Shown here piece by piece: positions 8,439 to 15,531 of a stretch of DNA of 64,000 nucleotides (position 1 is the stretch's first letter; each line of letters opens with the position of its first letter). The stretch spans positions 124,001 to 188,000 of the forward strand of contig CAZAJF010000001.1 in NCBI GenBank assembly GCA_964485395.1, given 5' to 3'. The translations under genes were made by a program, and so were the position numbers. The notes beneath the pieces are model-generated. The model ran no database searches, had not been told where the DNA came from, and saw only the letters and a list, made by a program, of their open reading frames with translations. Origin of the DNA: JANNSO01 sp964485395. GTDB lineage: Bacteria; Spirochaetota; Spirochaetia; Treponematales; UBA12059.

Positions 8439-9170
8439 TCAGTTCCCAAGCGATGAGGGAGTCAGCCGAGAACGGTCTACCGGCTCTTCGCTGATCTCCA
8501 TGAATATGACGGAGCTTGTGTCGCCGGGCTTCATCAAGTCCGTAATCGTCATGACCGACGGGCGCCTCTTGCCGCCGAAGCTCTTTACCTCCGAGAACGC
8601 CACTTTCTTGGATTCCCTGCCGGAGCGGGCGTAATAGGTCATGGCGACCGGTAAGAAATCTTTACCTATCCGGGCTTCTATCCTGGCGTACGGGAGGCTC
8701 GCGGTTTTTGCGCTCATGACGACGGTCCAGCCGGTCTCGTTGCCCGACGAGATCACGGCGTCGTAGTCGTCCGCCTTGTCCAGGTTCATCACGTCGTCGT
8801 TGGTAAAGCTCGTGCCCATGAACGCGTCCTTGCCGGAAAGCCGCACCGGCTTGGATACCGAGGGCGAGCTCATCCACATGGACGAACCGATCATCAAGAC
8901 GCGCTTGCCGCGGTCGCGTGCGGGTTCCTCGAAATCGAGCCGGGTACCCACATCCTTGACGTATGCCACCATGGCTTCCATCCGCCTGGATTTTCCGTCG
9001 GCCTTGACGTCCACTATGCGTATGAGCATCCTGCATTCCGTAAAGGCCATGCGCTTGTCCATTTCCGCTATGACGGTCCTGCCGTCCAATTCTTCCGCCG
9101 CCAATGCCGGGACGCAGAAAGCGGCAATCAAAAATCCTAATAGCTTTTTATCGAAAATTCTGTTGAACAT
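8439..9170 (-). CDS. Periplasmic LolA-like outer-membrane lipoprotein-sorting protein
   Basis: 243 residues with a signal peptide (cleavage near ALAAEE, residue 25). The mature part has the pattern of the LolA-like family often annotated as outer membrane lipoprotein-sorting protein: an early helix (VIAEMDKRM), repeated beta strands, and a central FTNDDVMNL motif. In this family the fold is a half-barrel with a hydrophobic cavity that carries lipidated cargo. AAAGGA lies six bases before the ATG. It is located between permease and ATPase genes of a Lol/MacB-like transporter, so it most likely receives the molecule released by the permeases and passes it to the outer membrane, perhaps to the barrel protein encoded downstream. 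Confidence 0.8.
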   Translation of the reverse strand: MFNRIFDKKLLGFLIAAFCVPALAAEELDGRTVIAEMDKRMAFTECRMLIRIVDVKADGKSRRMEAMVAYVKDVGTRLDFEEPARDRGKRVLMIGSSMWMSSPSVSKPVRLSGKDAFMGTSFTNDDVMNLDKADDYDAVISSGNETGWTVVMSAKTASLPYARIEARIGKDFLPVAMTYYARSGRESKKVAFSEVKSFGGKRRPSVMTITDLMKPGDTSSVIFMEISEEPVDRSRLTPSSLGN

Positions 9171-9185
9171 ACTGAATCCTTTCGC

Positions 9186-10496
9186 CTAGCGCTCGGCCAG
9201 GGCAGTCAGAATGGGCATGCGCGCGGCGCTCAGGGCAGGCGCGATTCCGGCGATTATAGCCGTGACAAAACCGGCGATGGCCGAGATGAGGAAATCGACC
9301 GGCTGCAGGTCGCAAGTAAGCCAGAACCGGGGAATGTCCAGGTTCGCCATGGACTCTCCGAATTCCAAGGGATTCATCTGGAGGGCCAGCGAGAGCGCCC
9401 CGCCTCCCAGGCAGCCGACCGCGGCGCCGGCGATTCCGATCATCAGCGCCTCGAACAGGAACATGCCCGCGATCTCGGCGCGAAGCCAGCCTGAGGCACG
9501 AAGCATCCCTATCTCCCTCTTGCGCTCGAAAACTGTCATGCGCATAGTTCCCGCGATGGTAGAGAGGGAGAGAAAGAGCAATATGAATATGAAGATTCCG
9601 TAGAACGTCCTGTCCATCCGGGCGTCCTTGACGATGGCCTTCGCGTAATTTTTCCAGTCACGGAAAAACAGCCCGAGTCCCGCGACGCGTTTGCGCTCGG
9701 CATCGGTTTCAAGCTCCGCGATGGCCCGCTCCCGCGCCACCGAATCGATGCCGGAAGCCACGCGGGCGTACACCTTGTTGATCCTGTCGCCGGAGGCCAG
9801 GAATTCCTGGGCTTGGGAAAGATCCATCATGACGATGCCTCGATCCATGGGTGGATACGCAGTGGAGAAAATAGCGGAGACCTGCCAATAGTCCAGGTTG
9901 GACGCGCCGTCCACGGTAGTGGCCTGGATGCGGATTTCGTCCCCAACGGACAATGACAGTATTTCGGCAAGCTTCCTGCCTATCACCACCCCGCTGCCGC
10001 CGAAGATTCCTGCGACGAGTCGCTCGTCGACGGCCAGTACCTCGGATTCCGCGGCGAAATCCACCCCGACGAGCGTAACAGGCGCCTTGCGGGAACCATC
10101 ACCGGCAAAGGCGGGGCACATGAGACGCGGCGCGAGGCCGGGGGATCGAACTGCGTCTTTCGCGTTCCTGGAGCGAAGGATTCCTCTATCCTTGACGATG
10201 GATGCATCGAAAAGGTTTGCGGGATCGAGCCAAACGTCCGGATCGTCGTCGTCGAAGCCCAGGCTCGCAAATTGCCCTTGGGCGGTTGCATAGTCGATGA
10301 CCGATGAAAACATGACCCCTTCGTATGTTCCCCGATAAAAAGAGAGGAAGAATACGACTGCCGCCACAGAGACTGCGATTCCGAGGAGGTTGGTCACGGC
10401 GCGCAGGAGATGTCGCCTGAGATTGAGGACGGCGAAAACGATGAGATTGGCTAACGGGATTGTTTTGACGGCGTGGTTTTCGTTCGATGCCGGCAT
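9186..10496 (-). CDS. ABC transporter permease, LolC/E-MacB (FtsX-like) family
   Basis: 436 residues from the ATG with AAGGAG five bases upstream; a longer frame to 10580 has no ribosome-binding site and would start inside the leader. There is an N-terminal helix (about 20-42), a periplasmic domain of about 220 residues, then an FtsX domain with three helices. Its conserved loop (FERKREIGMLRASGW) matches MacB/LolE permeases. It is first in the operon and probably the partner of the 5246-6550 permease; the two share fold but are diverged in sequence, as for LolC and LolE. Expression is probably set by the attenuator-like leader just upstream. Confidence 0.86.
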   Translation of the reverse strand: MPASNENHAVKTIPLANLIVFAVLNLRRHLLRAVTNLLGIAVSVAAVVFFLSFYRGTYEGVMFSSVIDYATAQGQFASLGFDDDDPDVWLDPANLFDASIVKDRGILRSRNAKDAVRSPGLAPRLMCPAFAGDGSRKAPVTLVGVDFAAESEVLAVDERLVAGIFGGSGVVIGRKLAEILSLSVGDEIRIQATTVDGASNLDYWQVSAIFSTAYPPMDRGIVMMDLSQAQEFLASGDRINKVYARVASGIDSVARERAIAELETDAERKRVAGLGLFFRDWKNYAKAIVKDARMDRTFYGIFIFILLFLSLSTIAGTMRMTVFERKREIGMLRASGWLRAEIAGMFLFEALMIGIAGAAVGCLGGGALSLALQMNPLEFGESMANLDIPRFWLTCDLQPVDFLISAIAGFVTAIIAGIAPALSAARMPILTALAER

Positions 10497-10586
10497 GCGA
10501 ACTCCTTCGCATCCATCCACCGGTATTAATACCAGCCGGAGTATTTCGGGCTGTCCTTTTCGGATACGCCGAAACTCCATGGGTAT

Positions 10587-10635
10587 AAAAAAACCCGTGG
10601 GAAGGATACTTGTTTAGAGTATGAATCCCACGGGT
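10587..10635 (-). terminator. Strong intrinsic terminator in the 5' leader of the Lol-like operon
   Basis: On the minus strand a perfect 10-bp stem (ACCCGTGGGA, 10635-10626, with TCCCACGGGT, 10602-10593) encloses a second 5-bp stem (ATACT/AGTAT) and is followed at once by a run of Ts (10592-10587). No minus-strand gene lies upstream of it, so it sits between the operon promoter and the first gene and acts as an attenuator rather than an end-of-gene terminator. On the plus strand there is no U-tract. Confidence 0.8.
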
Positions 10636-10710
10636 CTCTAACCCGTTGCTTATCATCGCCCCGACGGAGCGATTTCAGCCCGGAACGCGTTCGTTTAAAA
10701 ACAACGCTTC
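10587..10710 (-). promoter_or_regulatory. Structured attenuator leader (possible riboswitch-like element)
   Basis: Between the predicted start site near 10715 and the terminator the minus-strand RNA can form three further hairpins. These are an 8-bp stem with one bulge (10710-10703 with 10691-10683), an 8-bp stem with a 3-base loop (10673-10666 with 10662-10655), and ACGGGT/ACCCGT (10646-10641 with 10635-10630). The last uses the 5' arm of the terminator and so competes with it, as expected of an antiterminator. I do not recognise a known riboswitch class, and no short leader peptide with a stop was found before the terminator. Confidence 0.6.
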
Positions 10711-10721
10711 CTGTTAACTAA

Positions 10722-10750
10722 AATATAATTCTCAAGGGCTTTTCCGTCAA
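10722..10750 (-). promoter_or_regulatory. Sigma-70 promoter of the Lol-like operon
   Basis: TTGACG (10750-10745), 17-base spacer, TATATT (10727-10722) on the minus strand; near-consensus. It places the transcript start near 10715, giving a leader of about 220 bases before the permease ATG at 10496. Confidence 0.75.
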
Positions 10751-10930
10751 GAGTTTTTTTACCGTATCGAGGCCAGCCTATGCATGTTTCTTTGAAACTG
10801 ATAGGTTTTTAATCGCCTCGCGTTGCGATATTTTTCCCGTTGACTGTATCCGACAAGAAATATACTCTGTTTCCGTGATTATTTACCGCTAAAAAGGCAT
10901 TTACGGGTATTTAGAGGGCATCCGGTAATC

Positions 10931-10959
10931 TTGACATCATTAACTCAATCTGCTAATTT
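10931..10959 (+). promoter_or_regulatory. Sigma-70 promoter for rpsT
   Basis: TTGACA (10931-10936), 17-base spacer, TAATTT (10954-10959) on the plus strand, about 70 bases before the rpsT start. The stretch from 10751 to 10930 holds no gene; a second weaker element (TTGACT at 10840, 15-base spacer, TATACT at 10861) could be an additional promoter. Confidence 0.65.
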
Positions 10960-11028
10960 CTTACTCCTACGTAATTTCTTGATTATGTACACGAATTTCA
11001 AGCGTAAACAACCCATATGGAGGATATT

Positions 11029-11298
11029 TTGGCTACAAAGAATTCATCTGCTGAAAAGCGACACATCCAGGACGAGAAACGTCGCGTCCGGAACAAGAGA
11101 GTAAAGAGCAGCGTTCGCACAGCGGCTAAAAAAGTCGTTATTGCGGCTCATTCCAAGGATAAAGCAAACGCAGAAGCTTCTTTACTTGATATGATCAAGC
11201 AAATCGACACCGCAGCGCGCAAAGGCATCATCAAAAAGAATACCGCCGCACGCAAAAAGTCCAGGATGCAGAAGCTGGTCAATCTCCTCAACGCGTAA
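11029..11298 (+). CDS. rpsT: Small ribosomal subunit protein bS20
   Basis: 89 residues, strongly basic and helical, with the S20 pattern: N-terminal ATKNSSAEKRHIQDEKRR, internal helices rich in Lys and Arg, and a C-terminal NTAARKKSRMQKLV. S20 binds 16S rRNA early in 30S assembly. The start chosen is TTG at 11029 because GGAGGA lies just upstream and S20 proteins begin Met-Ala; an ATG at 11017 would put that Shine-Dalgarno inside the coding region. A near-consensus promoter lies upstream. It opens a plus-strand run leading to HU and lnt. Confidence 0.93.
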   Translation: MATKNSSAEKRHIQDEKRRVRNKRVKSSVRTAAKKVVIAAHSKDKANAEASLLDMIKQIDTAARKGIIKKNTAARKKSRMQKLVNLLNA

Positions 11299-11347
11299 AA
11301 GAAACAGGACAAGCGCGATGATGCTTGCCTATTCCGATGTTTGCACT

Positions 11348-11382
11348 GCCGATTTTAAATACTAGTTCTATTTAGAATCGGC
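11348..11382. repeat. Imperfect 13-bp inverted repeat between rpsT and the HU gene
   Basis: GCCGATTTTAAAT (11348-11360) and ATTTAGAATCGGC (11370-11382) pair with one mismatch across a 9-base loop. No T-run follows, so it is not a typical intrinsic terminator. It may be an RNA processing stem separating the rpsT and HU messages, or an operator. Confidence 0.5.
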
Positions 11383-11432
11383 GTTGCGTCGCTACTGCTA
11401 CTAGATGATTCATGGGCACGAGGAGAACGGTC

Positions 11433-11762
11433 ATGTCACAAAAAGTAACCAAAGCCGAATTGATCGACGCGCTTCACGAAAGCACCGCGATCAATCGAAA
11501 AGACATACACGGAATCATCGACAATCTTCTTGAGCAGGTAAAACTCGCGATACTGGCCGAAAAAACGGTGGAACTTCGAGGTTTTGGGACCTTTGAAATA
11601 CGCATCCGCAAAGGTAGAAAACGCGCCAGGAACCCAAAAACCGGTGAAACAGTCTCGGTTGCCGATCACGGGGTCGCCATTTTCAGACCCGGCCGGGAAC
11701 TCAAGCAGGAAGCGTGGAAAATAAACGCCCTGCATACCGATGACACCCAAATCAAGGACTGA
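11433..11762 (+). CDS. HU/IHF-family DNA-binding protein
   Basis: 109 residues with the whole HU fold: MSQKVTKAELIDAL start, helix-turn-helix dimer part, and the DNA-binding arm with RNPKTGE at about residues 66-72, where the conserved Pro intercalates. GAGGAG seven bases upstream of the ATG at 11433 decides the start over an earlier in-frame ATG at 11412. The C-terminus is about 10-15 residues longer than in typical HU (about 90-95 aa), and the gene overlaps the next by 23 bases, so the tail may reflect that overlap. It bends and compacts DNA; HU or an IHF-like role cannot be separated on sequence alone. Confidence 0.92.
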   Translation: MSQKVTKAELIDALHESTAINRKDIHGIIDNLLEQVKLAILAEKTVELRGFGTFEIRIRKGRKRARNPKTGETVSVADHGVAIFRPGRELKQEAWKINALHTDDTQIKD

Positions 11763-13356
11763 CAATCGGCACTTCCTGCGGTGCTCCCTTCTTTTTCTCT
11801 TAGCCACCAGCACGTACATCCTGGCCTTCCCGATCGCTTCCTTCCCGGGATTCGGTTTCCTTTCCCTTATTTCCATTGCCTTATTCCTTCTATGGATGAA
11901 ACCGCTCAACCTAGGGCAAGTTCTCGCCGGAGGAACGTTTGCCGGGGCACTGATCCATGCGGCTGTAACGTCATGGATCGGTAATTACCATCCTGCGGCG
12001 CTCATCCTCTCCATGTTGGCTGGCGCGCTTCGCTTTTCCCTGCTTTTCAGCGGTTTACACTTGGTTTCGCAAGCCAAGCCCTGGCTTCGCCGCACTGGAA
12101 GCATCCTCATCGTAACAAGCATTCCAATCTTGGCATCCTGGGGGTTCTTGGCCTTCCCTTACGCTACCCTGCCGTATTCCATGGGGTCGTCCCGCTTGGC
12201 GCTTTTTCTGGCCAGCATCGGGGGAACAAGCCTCGTCACGCTTGTCATTGCCGTCATCAACTATTGCTTTTTTGAAACTTTTCAAACCAGTCGCTCCAAG
12301 GGAAAACCTGTTTGGATTCTCTGGTTTGCGCCTGCCATGGTTTTTGGAATCATTTTTCTGATCCCGACGCAGCCATATCTTCTGAACGGCAACGAGCCAA
12401 TTAATCGCGCAGCCTCTACTTTGCAGAAAAAAAAGCCTGCAGTGTTGCGTATCGCCCTTGTTCAGCCAAACAGGCAAACCAAGCAGGAAAATCTCGCGGA
12501 TTATAAGGCCATGTTCGCGTCCCTCAAGGAACTGTCCGGAAAAGCGGGCGAATATACGCCAGACTTGATTATCTGGCATGAAACTTCAATTGTGCCCGCG
12601 TTGGCATGGCATATAAAGTATAGGCCGGACCGTGAAAGCTATGAATTCGCCAAAGACGTTCAGCAGTACCTGGTTTCCAACCCATCGTCCATTCTTCTTG
12701 GTACCAGTTGGGTATCGGAAACCGACGAGAATCGGAAGTCCGAGTACAACTCCGCGCTGCTCTATAGCAAAACGCTTGTTTCGGGCATCTACAGCAAAAT
12801 GAAACTGGTCCCTTTCTCAGAATATTTCCCTTTTTCCAGGCAGCTGCCGGGCCTGTCTCGTTGGCTGGTATCGCGGTTTGGATTACTGCGGACCCCTGGC
12901 ACGCAAGCGACGGTCTTTACGCTGAATACAGCCACCTTCGCCGCCCCCATATGCTTTGAAGATTCCTTCACCTCGCATTTTTTATCGTATCCCGAGGTGG
13001 ATTTTTTCGCGGTTCTTACGGATGACTCCTGGGCACGATCCGTGTCCATGCAAAAACAACATGCCGTCATGTCCAAATTCAGGGCGGCTGAAACCGGTTC
13101 AATCCTTCTCAGGGCAGCAAACACCGGTGACACCATGGTTATCGAACCGAATGGCCATATAGCCATGGCGTTGACTCCTCAAACTGCCGATTTTCTGATC
13201 GTCGATATCACGCCGGGTGCTAAAAAACGGACTATATTCGAGCGCTTCGGCCATTATCTGCCAATAATCGTCTTCGTGGCCTCGCTTTGTTTTTTCGCGA
13301 CTGCGGTCTACGATCATGCGCGGAACGCAAGTAGACGCCGACGCAATATTGATTGA
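11740..13356 (+). CDS. lnt: Apolipoprotein N-acyltransferase
   Basis: 538 residues. An N-terminal block of about six transmembrane helices (to about residue 215) is followed by a periplasmic nitrilase-fold domain. The catalytic triad is recognisable: Glu in IIWHETSI, Lys in YSKMKLVPFSEYFPF and Cys in APICFEDSF. A final transmembrane helix lies near the C-terminus (YLPIIVFVASLCFFATAV). Lnt adds the third acyl chain to the N-terminal Cys of lipoproteins, the step needed in many bacteria for Lol release. Its start overlaps the HU gene. The window also carries lipoproteins and a Lol-like transporter. Confidence 0.92.
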   Translation: MTPKSRTDNRHFLRCSLLFLLATSTYILAFPIASFPGFGFLSLISIALFLLWMKPLNLGQVLAGGTFAGALIHAAVTSWIGNYHPAALILSMLAGALRFSLLFSGLHLVSQAKPWLRRTGSILIVTSIPILASWGFLAFPYATLPYSMGSSRLALFLASIGGTSLVTLVIAVINYCFFETFQTSRSKGKPVWILWFAPAMVFGIIFLIPTQPYLLNGNEPINRAASTLQKKKPAVLRIALVQPNRQTKQENLADYKAMFASLKELSGKAGEYTPDLIIWHETSIVPALAWHIKYRPDRESYEFAKDVQQYLVSNPSSILLGTSWVSETDENRKSEYNSALLYSKTLVSGIYSKMKLVPFSEYFPFSRQLPGLSRWLVSRFGLLRTPGTQATVFTLNTATFAAPICFEDSFTSHFLSYPEVDFFAVLTDDSWARSVSMQKQHAVMSKFRAAETGSILLRAANTGDTMVIEPNGHIAMALTPQTADFLIVDITPGAKKRTIFERFGHYLPIIVFVASLCFFATAVYDHARNASRRRRNID

Positions 13357-13418
13357 CAAGAATCAAGCGGTCATGCAGAATAAGGAATATTACTTTTCGC
13401 CGCTATACGGAGTGTTTG

Positions 13419-14090
13419 ATGGATCTGAAACAACGCATCCTTATCGTGGATGACGAAGAAATCAATCTGGAATTTTTCGAGGTAATGCTTTCCAACCTCG
13501 GCTTTCATGTATTTTTGGCAAGCAATGGTCTAGAAGCGCTGGAATCGGTGCGTAAAACCAAACCCGATCTTATTATCCTCGATAACGTAATGCCCAAGCT
13601 TACCGGCTGGGAAGTTACCAAAATCCTGAAAAACGACCCGGAATACGCCGATTACTCTGATATTCCAATTATCATGTTTTCCGCGCTCGACGACGTCAAA
13701 GATAAAGTCGAAGGACTGGAACTCGGCGCCGACGACTATATTACGAAACCCTTTAATTTTGCCGAGGTGCTGGCTCGTATTCGCGTAGTACTCCGGACGC
13801 ATGAGCTTTTACGCCAGATAGACAACCGGGAAAAACGGATCAACCTCGGCGAGCAGGTTTTCAAGGAAATCGAATCTGCAACGGATCAAACCTACAGACA
13901 CCTTGAGGCGATACGAAAATCCGGCAAAGACGCGGCGCTATCCGAAAAAAACGCGGCCGAAGCCCTGGCCATCCTCGATTCGCTGAAGGAAAAAATCGGA
14001 ACCCTGACAAAAGATTATAACAATCTTTCGGAAGAAGCCCTGGACGTGGCTGCGCTTCGCCGGAAGGCACGCACCGCGGTGGGCCAATAG
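13419..14090 (+). CDS. CheY-like response regulator with C-terminal coiled coil
   Basis: 223 residues. The receiver domain (about 1-125) has the acidic pair (VDDEE), phospho-acceptor Asp in LIILDNVMPK and Lys in DYITKPFN. The remaining 95 residues are charged and helical with heptad-like spacing and no recognised DNA-binding or enzymatic domain, so output is probably by protein contact. GGAG six bases before the ATG supports this start over an in-frame one at 13353. It lies between lnt and a small cyclase-type C-terminal domain and bactofilin, suggesting a role in a localised signalling or cell-envelope complex. The partner is unknown. Confidence 0.83.
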   Translation: MDLKQRILIVDDEEINLEFFEVMLSNLGFHVFLASNGLEALESVRKTKPDLIILDNVMPKLTGWEVTKILKNDPEYADYSDIPIIMFSALDDVKDKVEGLELGADDYITKPFNFAEVLARIRVVLRTHELLRQIDNREKRINLGEQVFKEIESATDQTYRHLEAIRKSGKDAALSEKNAAEALAILDSLKEKIGTLTKDYNNLSEEALDVAALRRKARTAVGQ

Positions 14091-14112
14091 GGCCCGGTAA
14101 GGAGAGCGGACA

Positions 14113-14334
14113 ATGATCAGTGCGGAAAAAACACAGGCCTTGTCGATCTTTGCGGAAGGCAGAAAACTCTATAAGCTGATGAAATTCAAGGAAGCCGCGG
14201 AACGATTCTCGGCGGCTCTGGCAATCGAGCCCGAAGACGGTCCGTCCAAGGTCTACCTCGATCGCTGTACCCTCTACATGAGCGATCCGCCGGAAGAAGA
14301 TTGGGACGGCGTTTTCGTGATGAAGCATAAATAA
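14113..14334 (+). CDS. Small TPR-like protein resembling the C-terminal tail of class III adenylate cyclases
   Basis: 73 residues. A TPR-like helical pair (ALSIFAEGRKLYKLMKFKEAAERFSAALAIEPEDG, quoted here in two parts: residues 9-27 and 28-43) is followed by YLDRCTLYMSDPPEEDWDGV. The DPPEEDWDGVF ending is familiar from the extreme C-termini of bacterial CHASE2/adenylate cyclases, where it follows the cyclase and TPR parts. Here no cyclase domain is present upstream. GGAGAG precedes the ATG. It stands alone between a CheY-like regulator and a bactofilin and may act as a small adaptor. Confidence 0.7.
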   Translation: MISAEKTQALSIFAEGRKLYKLMKFKEAAERFSAALAIEPEDGPSKVYLDRCTLYMSDPPEEDWDGVFVMKHK

Positions 14335-14384
14335 CAAAAGAAAAATCACGCCTACGGGGAATACCCTGGAAAAAAAGGAAGACC

Positions 14385-14783
14385 ATGGCCAAGAATACTG
14401 GAATAAAAAACTTTGGAGACATAACGACCGTCCTTGGGCCGGGTACCAGTCTATCGGGAACATTGCGCTTTGATACGGGCTTGATGATACAGGGTCACTT
14501 CGAGGGGGACATCGACGCGAAAGGCGCCCTCTACATCGATGAAACCGCAGAGGTAAAAGCACGCCGGATACGCGCAATGAGCATCGTTGTGGCGGGCTCC
14601 ATCAAAGGCGACATCGAGGCGGCGGACAAGGTTGAACTTCGTTCCACGGCCAGAATATACGGAAACATCACCACTTCGAAGCTGCGCATCGCCGACGGAG
14701 TCCTTTTTGAAGGCAGGTGCGAAATGATAAAGGATCCCGCCAACTTCAACCCTTTCGCGAAGCATATTCAAAACGCCCAATGA
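14385..14783 (+). CDS. Bactofilin (polymer-forming cytoskeletal protein)
   Basis: 132 residues with the central right-handed beta-helix of bactofilins: repeating short strands with the start VLGPGTSLSGTLRFDTGLMI and the pattern GHFEGDIDAKGALYIDETAEV, flanked by short polar tails. Bactofilins polymerise without nucleotides and scaffold envelope enzymes or shape. AAGGAAG precedes the ATG. The stop overlaps the start of the CinA-type gene (ATGATG), so they are co-translated. Neighbouring a receiver protein and an orphan adaptor, it could be part of a spatial regulation module, but this is inference. Confidence 0.9.
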   Translation: MAKNTGIKNFGDITTVLGPGTSLSGTLRFDTGLMIQGHFEGDIDAKGALYIDETAEVKARRIRAMSIVVAGSIKGDIEAADKVELRSTARIYGNITTSKLRIADGVLFEGRCEMIKDPANFNPFAKHIQNAQ

Positions 14784-15274
14784 TGCCGGCATCCGGACTG
14801 TCGGAAATTCTTGTCAATCTGTGCAAGGAAAAAAATCTTAAATTATCGTGCGCGGAGTCTTGCACGGGAGGTTTGCTTTCCGCGAGCATAACTTCGGTTC
14901 CGGGGGCTTCGGCAATTTTCCCCGGTTCCATCGTATCGTATGCCAACGAAATAAAAATAAAACTATTGGGAATAACTCCCGAGACGCTGAAGGAAAAAGG
15001 AGCGGTCTCCGATGTGTGCGCCGAGCAAATGGCTCGGGGCGTAGCGGATCTCATGGGCAGCGACCTGGCGATTTCCATTACCGGGGTTGCGGGACCGGAT
15101 GGAGGAACCGAACAAAAACCGGTGGGCACCGTGTGGTTTGGATTTTTTTGCAGGGGAGACTCCTGGACGGAAACCATGTGCTTTTCAGGTGATCGGCAGG
15201 ATATACGCAGGCAAAGCGCAGAATTCGCGATGCAAATCCTGATTAATCGCTGCATAAAGCTTGGAAATACTTGA
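14780..15274 (+). CDS. pncC: CinA C-terminal-type nicotinamide-nucleotide amidohydrolase
   Basis: 164 residues matching the stand-alone CinA_C/PncC domain: start LSEILVNLCKEKNLKLSCAESCTGGLLSA, quoted here as CAESCTGGLLSASIT near residues 22-36 (catalytic Ser/Lys region), GSIVSYANEIK, and ISITGVAGPDGGTEQKPVG. The enzyme deamidates NMN to nicotinate mononucleotide for NAD recycling. No N-terminal MoaB-like COG1058 domain is present, so this is the short form. It begins at the ATGATG overlap with the bactofilin stop; an upstream in-frame ATG would lie inside that gene. Confidence 0.9.
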   Translation: MMPASGLSEILVNLCKEKNLKLSCAESCTGGLLSASITSVPGASAIFPGSIVSYANEIKIKLLGITPETLKEKGAVSDVCAEQMARGVADLMGSDLAISITGVAGPDGGTEQKPVGTVWFGFFCRGDSWTETMCFSGDRQDIRRQSAEFAMQILINRCIKLGNT

Positions 15275-15299
15275 CAACCCCAACATTCAGAGGTATCGT
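15271..15299 (+). promoter_or_regulatory. Predicted sigma-70 promoter upstream of rho
   Basis: TTGACA (15271-15276), 17-base spacer, TATCGT (15294-15299). The -35 overlaps the stop of the CinA-type gene. It leaves a rho leader of about 225 bases (15305-15531) without any gene. The leader holds a 5-bp stem near 15467-15490 and the inverted repeat listed next. Confidence 0.55.
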
Positions 15300-15317
15300 T
15301 CTTTCAGTTAACGATAC
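15293..15317. repeat. 8-bp inverted repeat over the -10 region of the rho promoter
   Basis: GTATCGTT (15293-15300) and AACGATAC (15310-15317), perfect, 9-base centre. It covers the -10 box and start region, a position expected of an operator; as RNA it would be a 5'-terminal stem. Confidence 0.5.
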
Positions 15318-15531
15318 TTCGTTATTGTCTGAGCGCGCTTTGAGAGCCCAAGAAAAGCACAAGCGCAAAACTACCTGCAGTTACAGATTTTTGCATTCAG
15401 AACGTAAAAATCATTAACCTGAAACATGCGTGCTTTAGATAACGCATAATCTTTACAGGTTGCCGGAACCCTAATTTTCTAGAGTTCCGCCTTCCGGAAA
15501 AAACACGAAAAAATCAACAGTGGAGAAAGCG

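Noticed and set aside
10186..10656. Minus-strand frame beginning in the attenuator leader (MISNGLETRG start)
   Set aside because: It runs out of frame through the permease gene and across the terminator; no stop near the hairpins, so it is not a typical leader peptide.
10640..10680. tRNA-like or T-box-like sequence in the Lol-operon leader
   Set aside because: No cloverleaf can be drawn and the T-box AGGGTGG core is missing.
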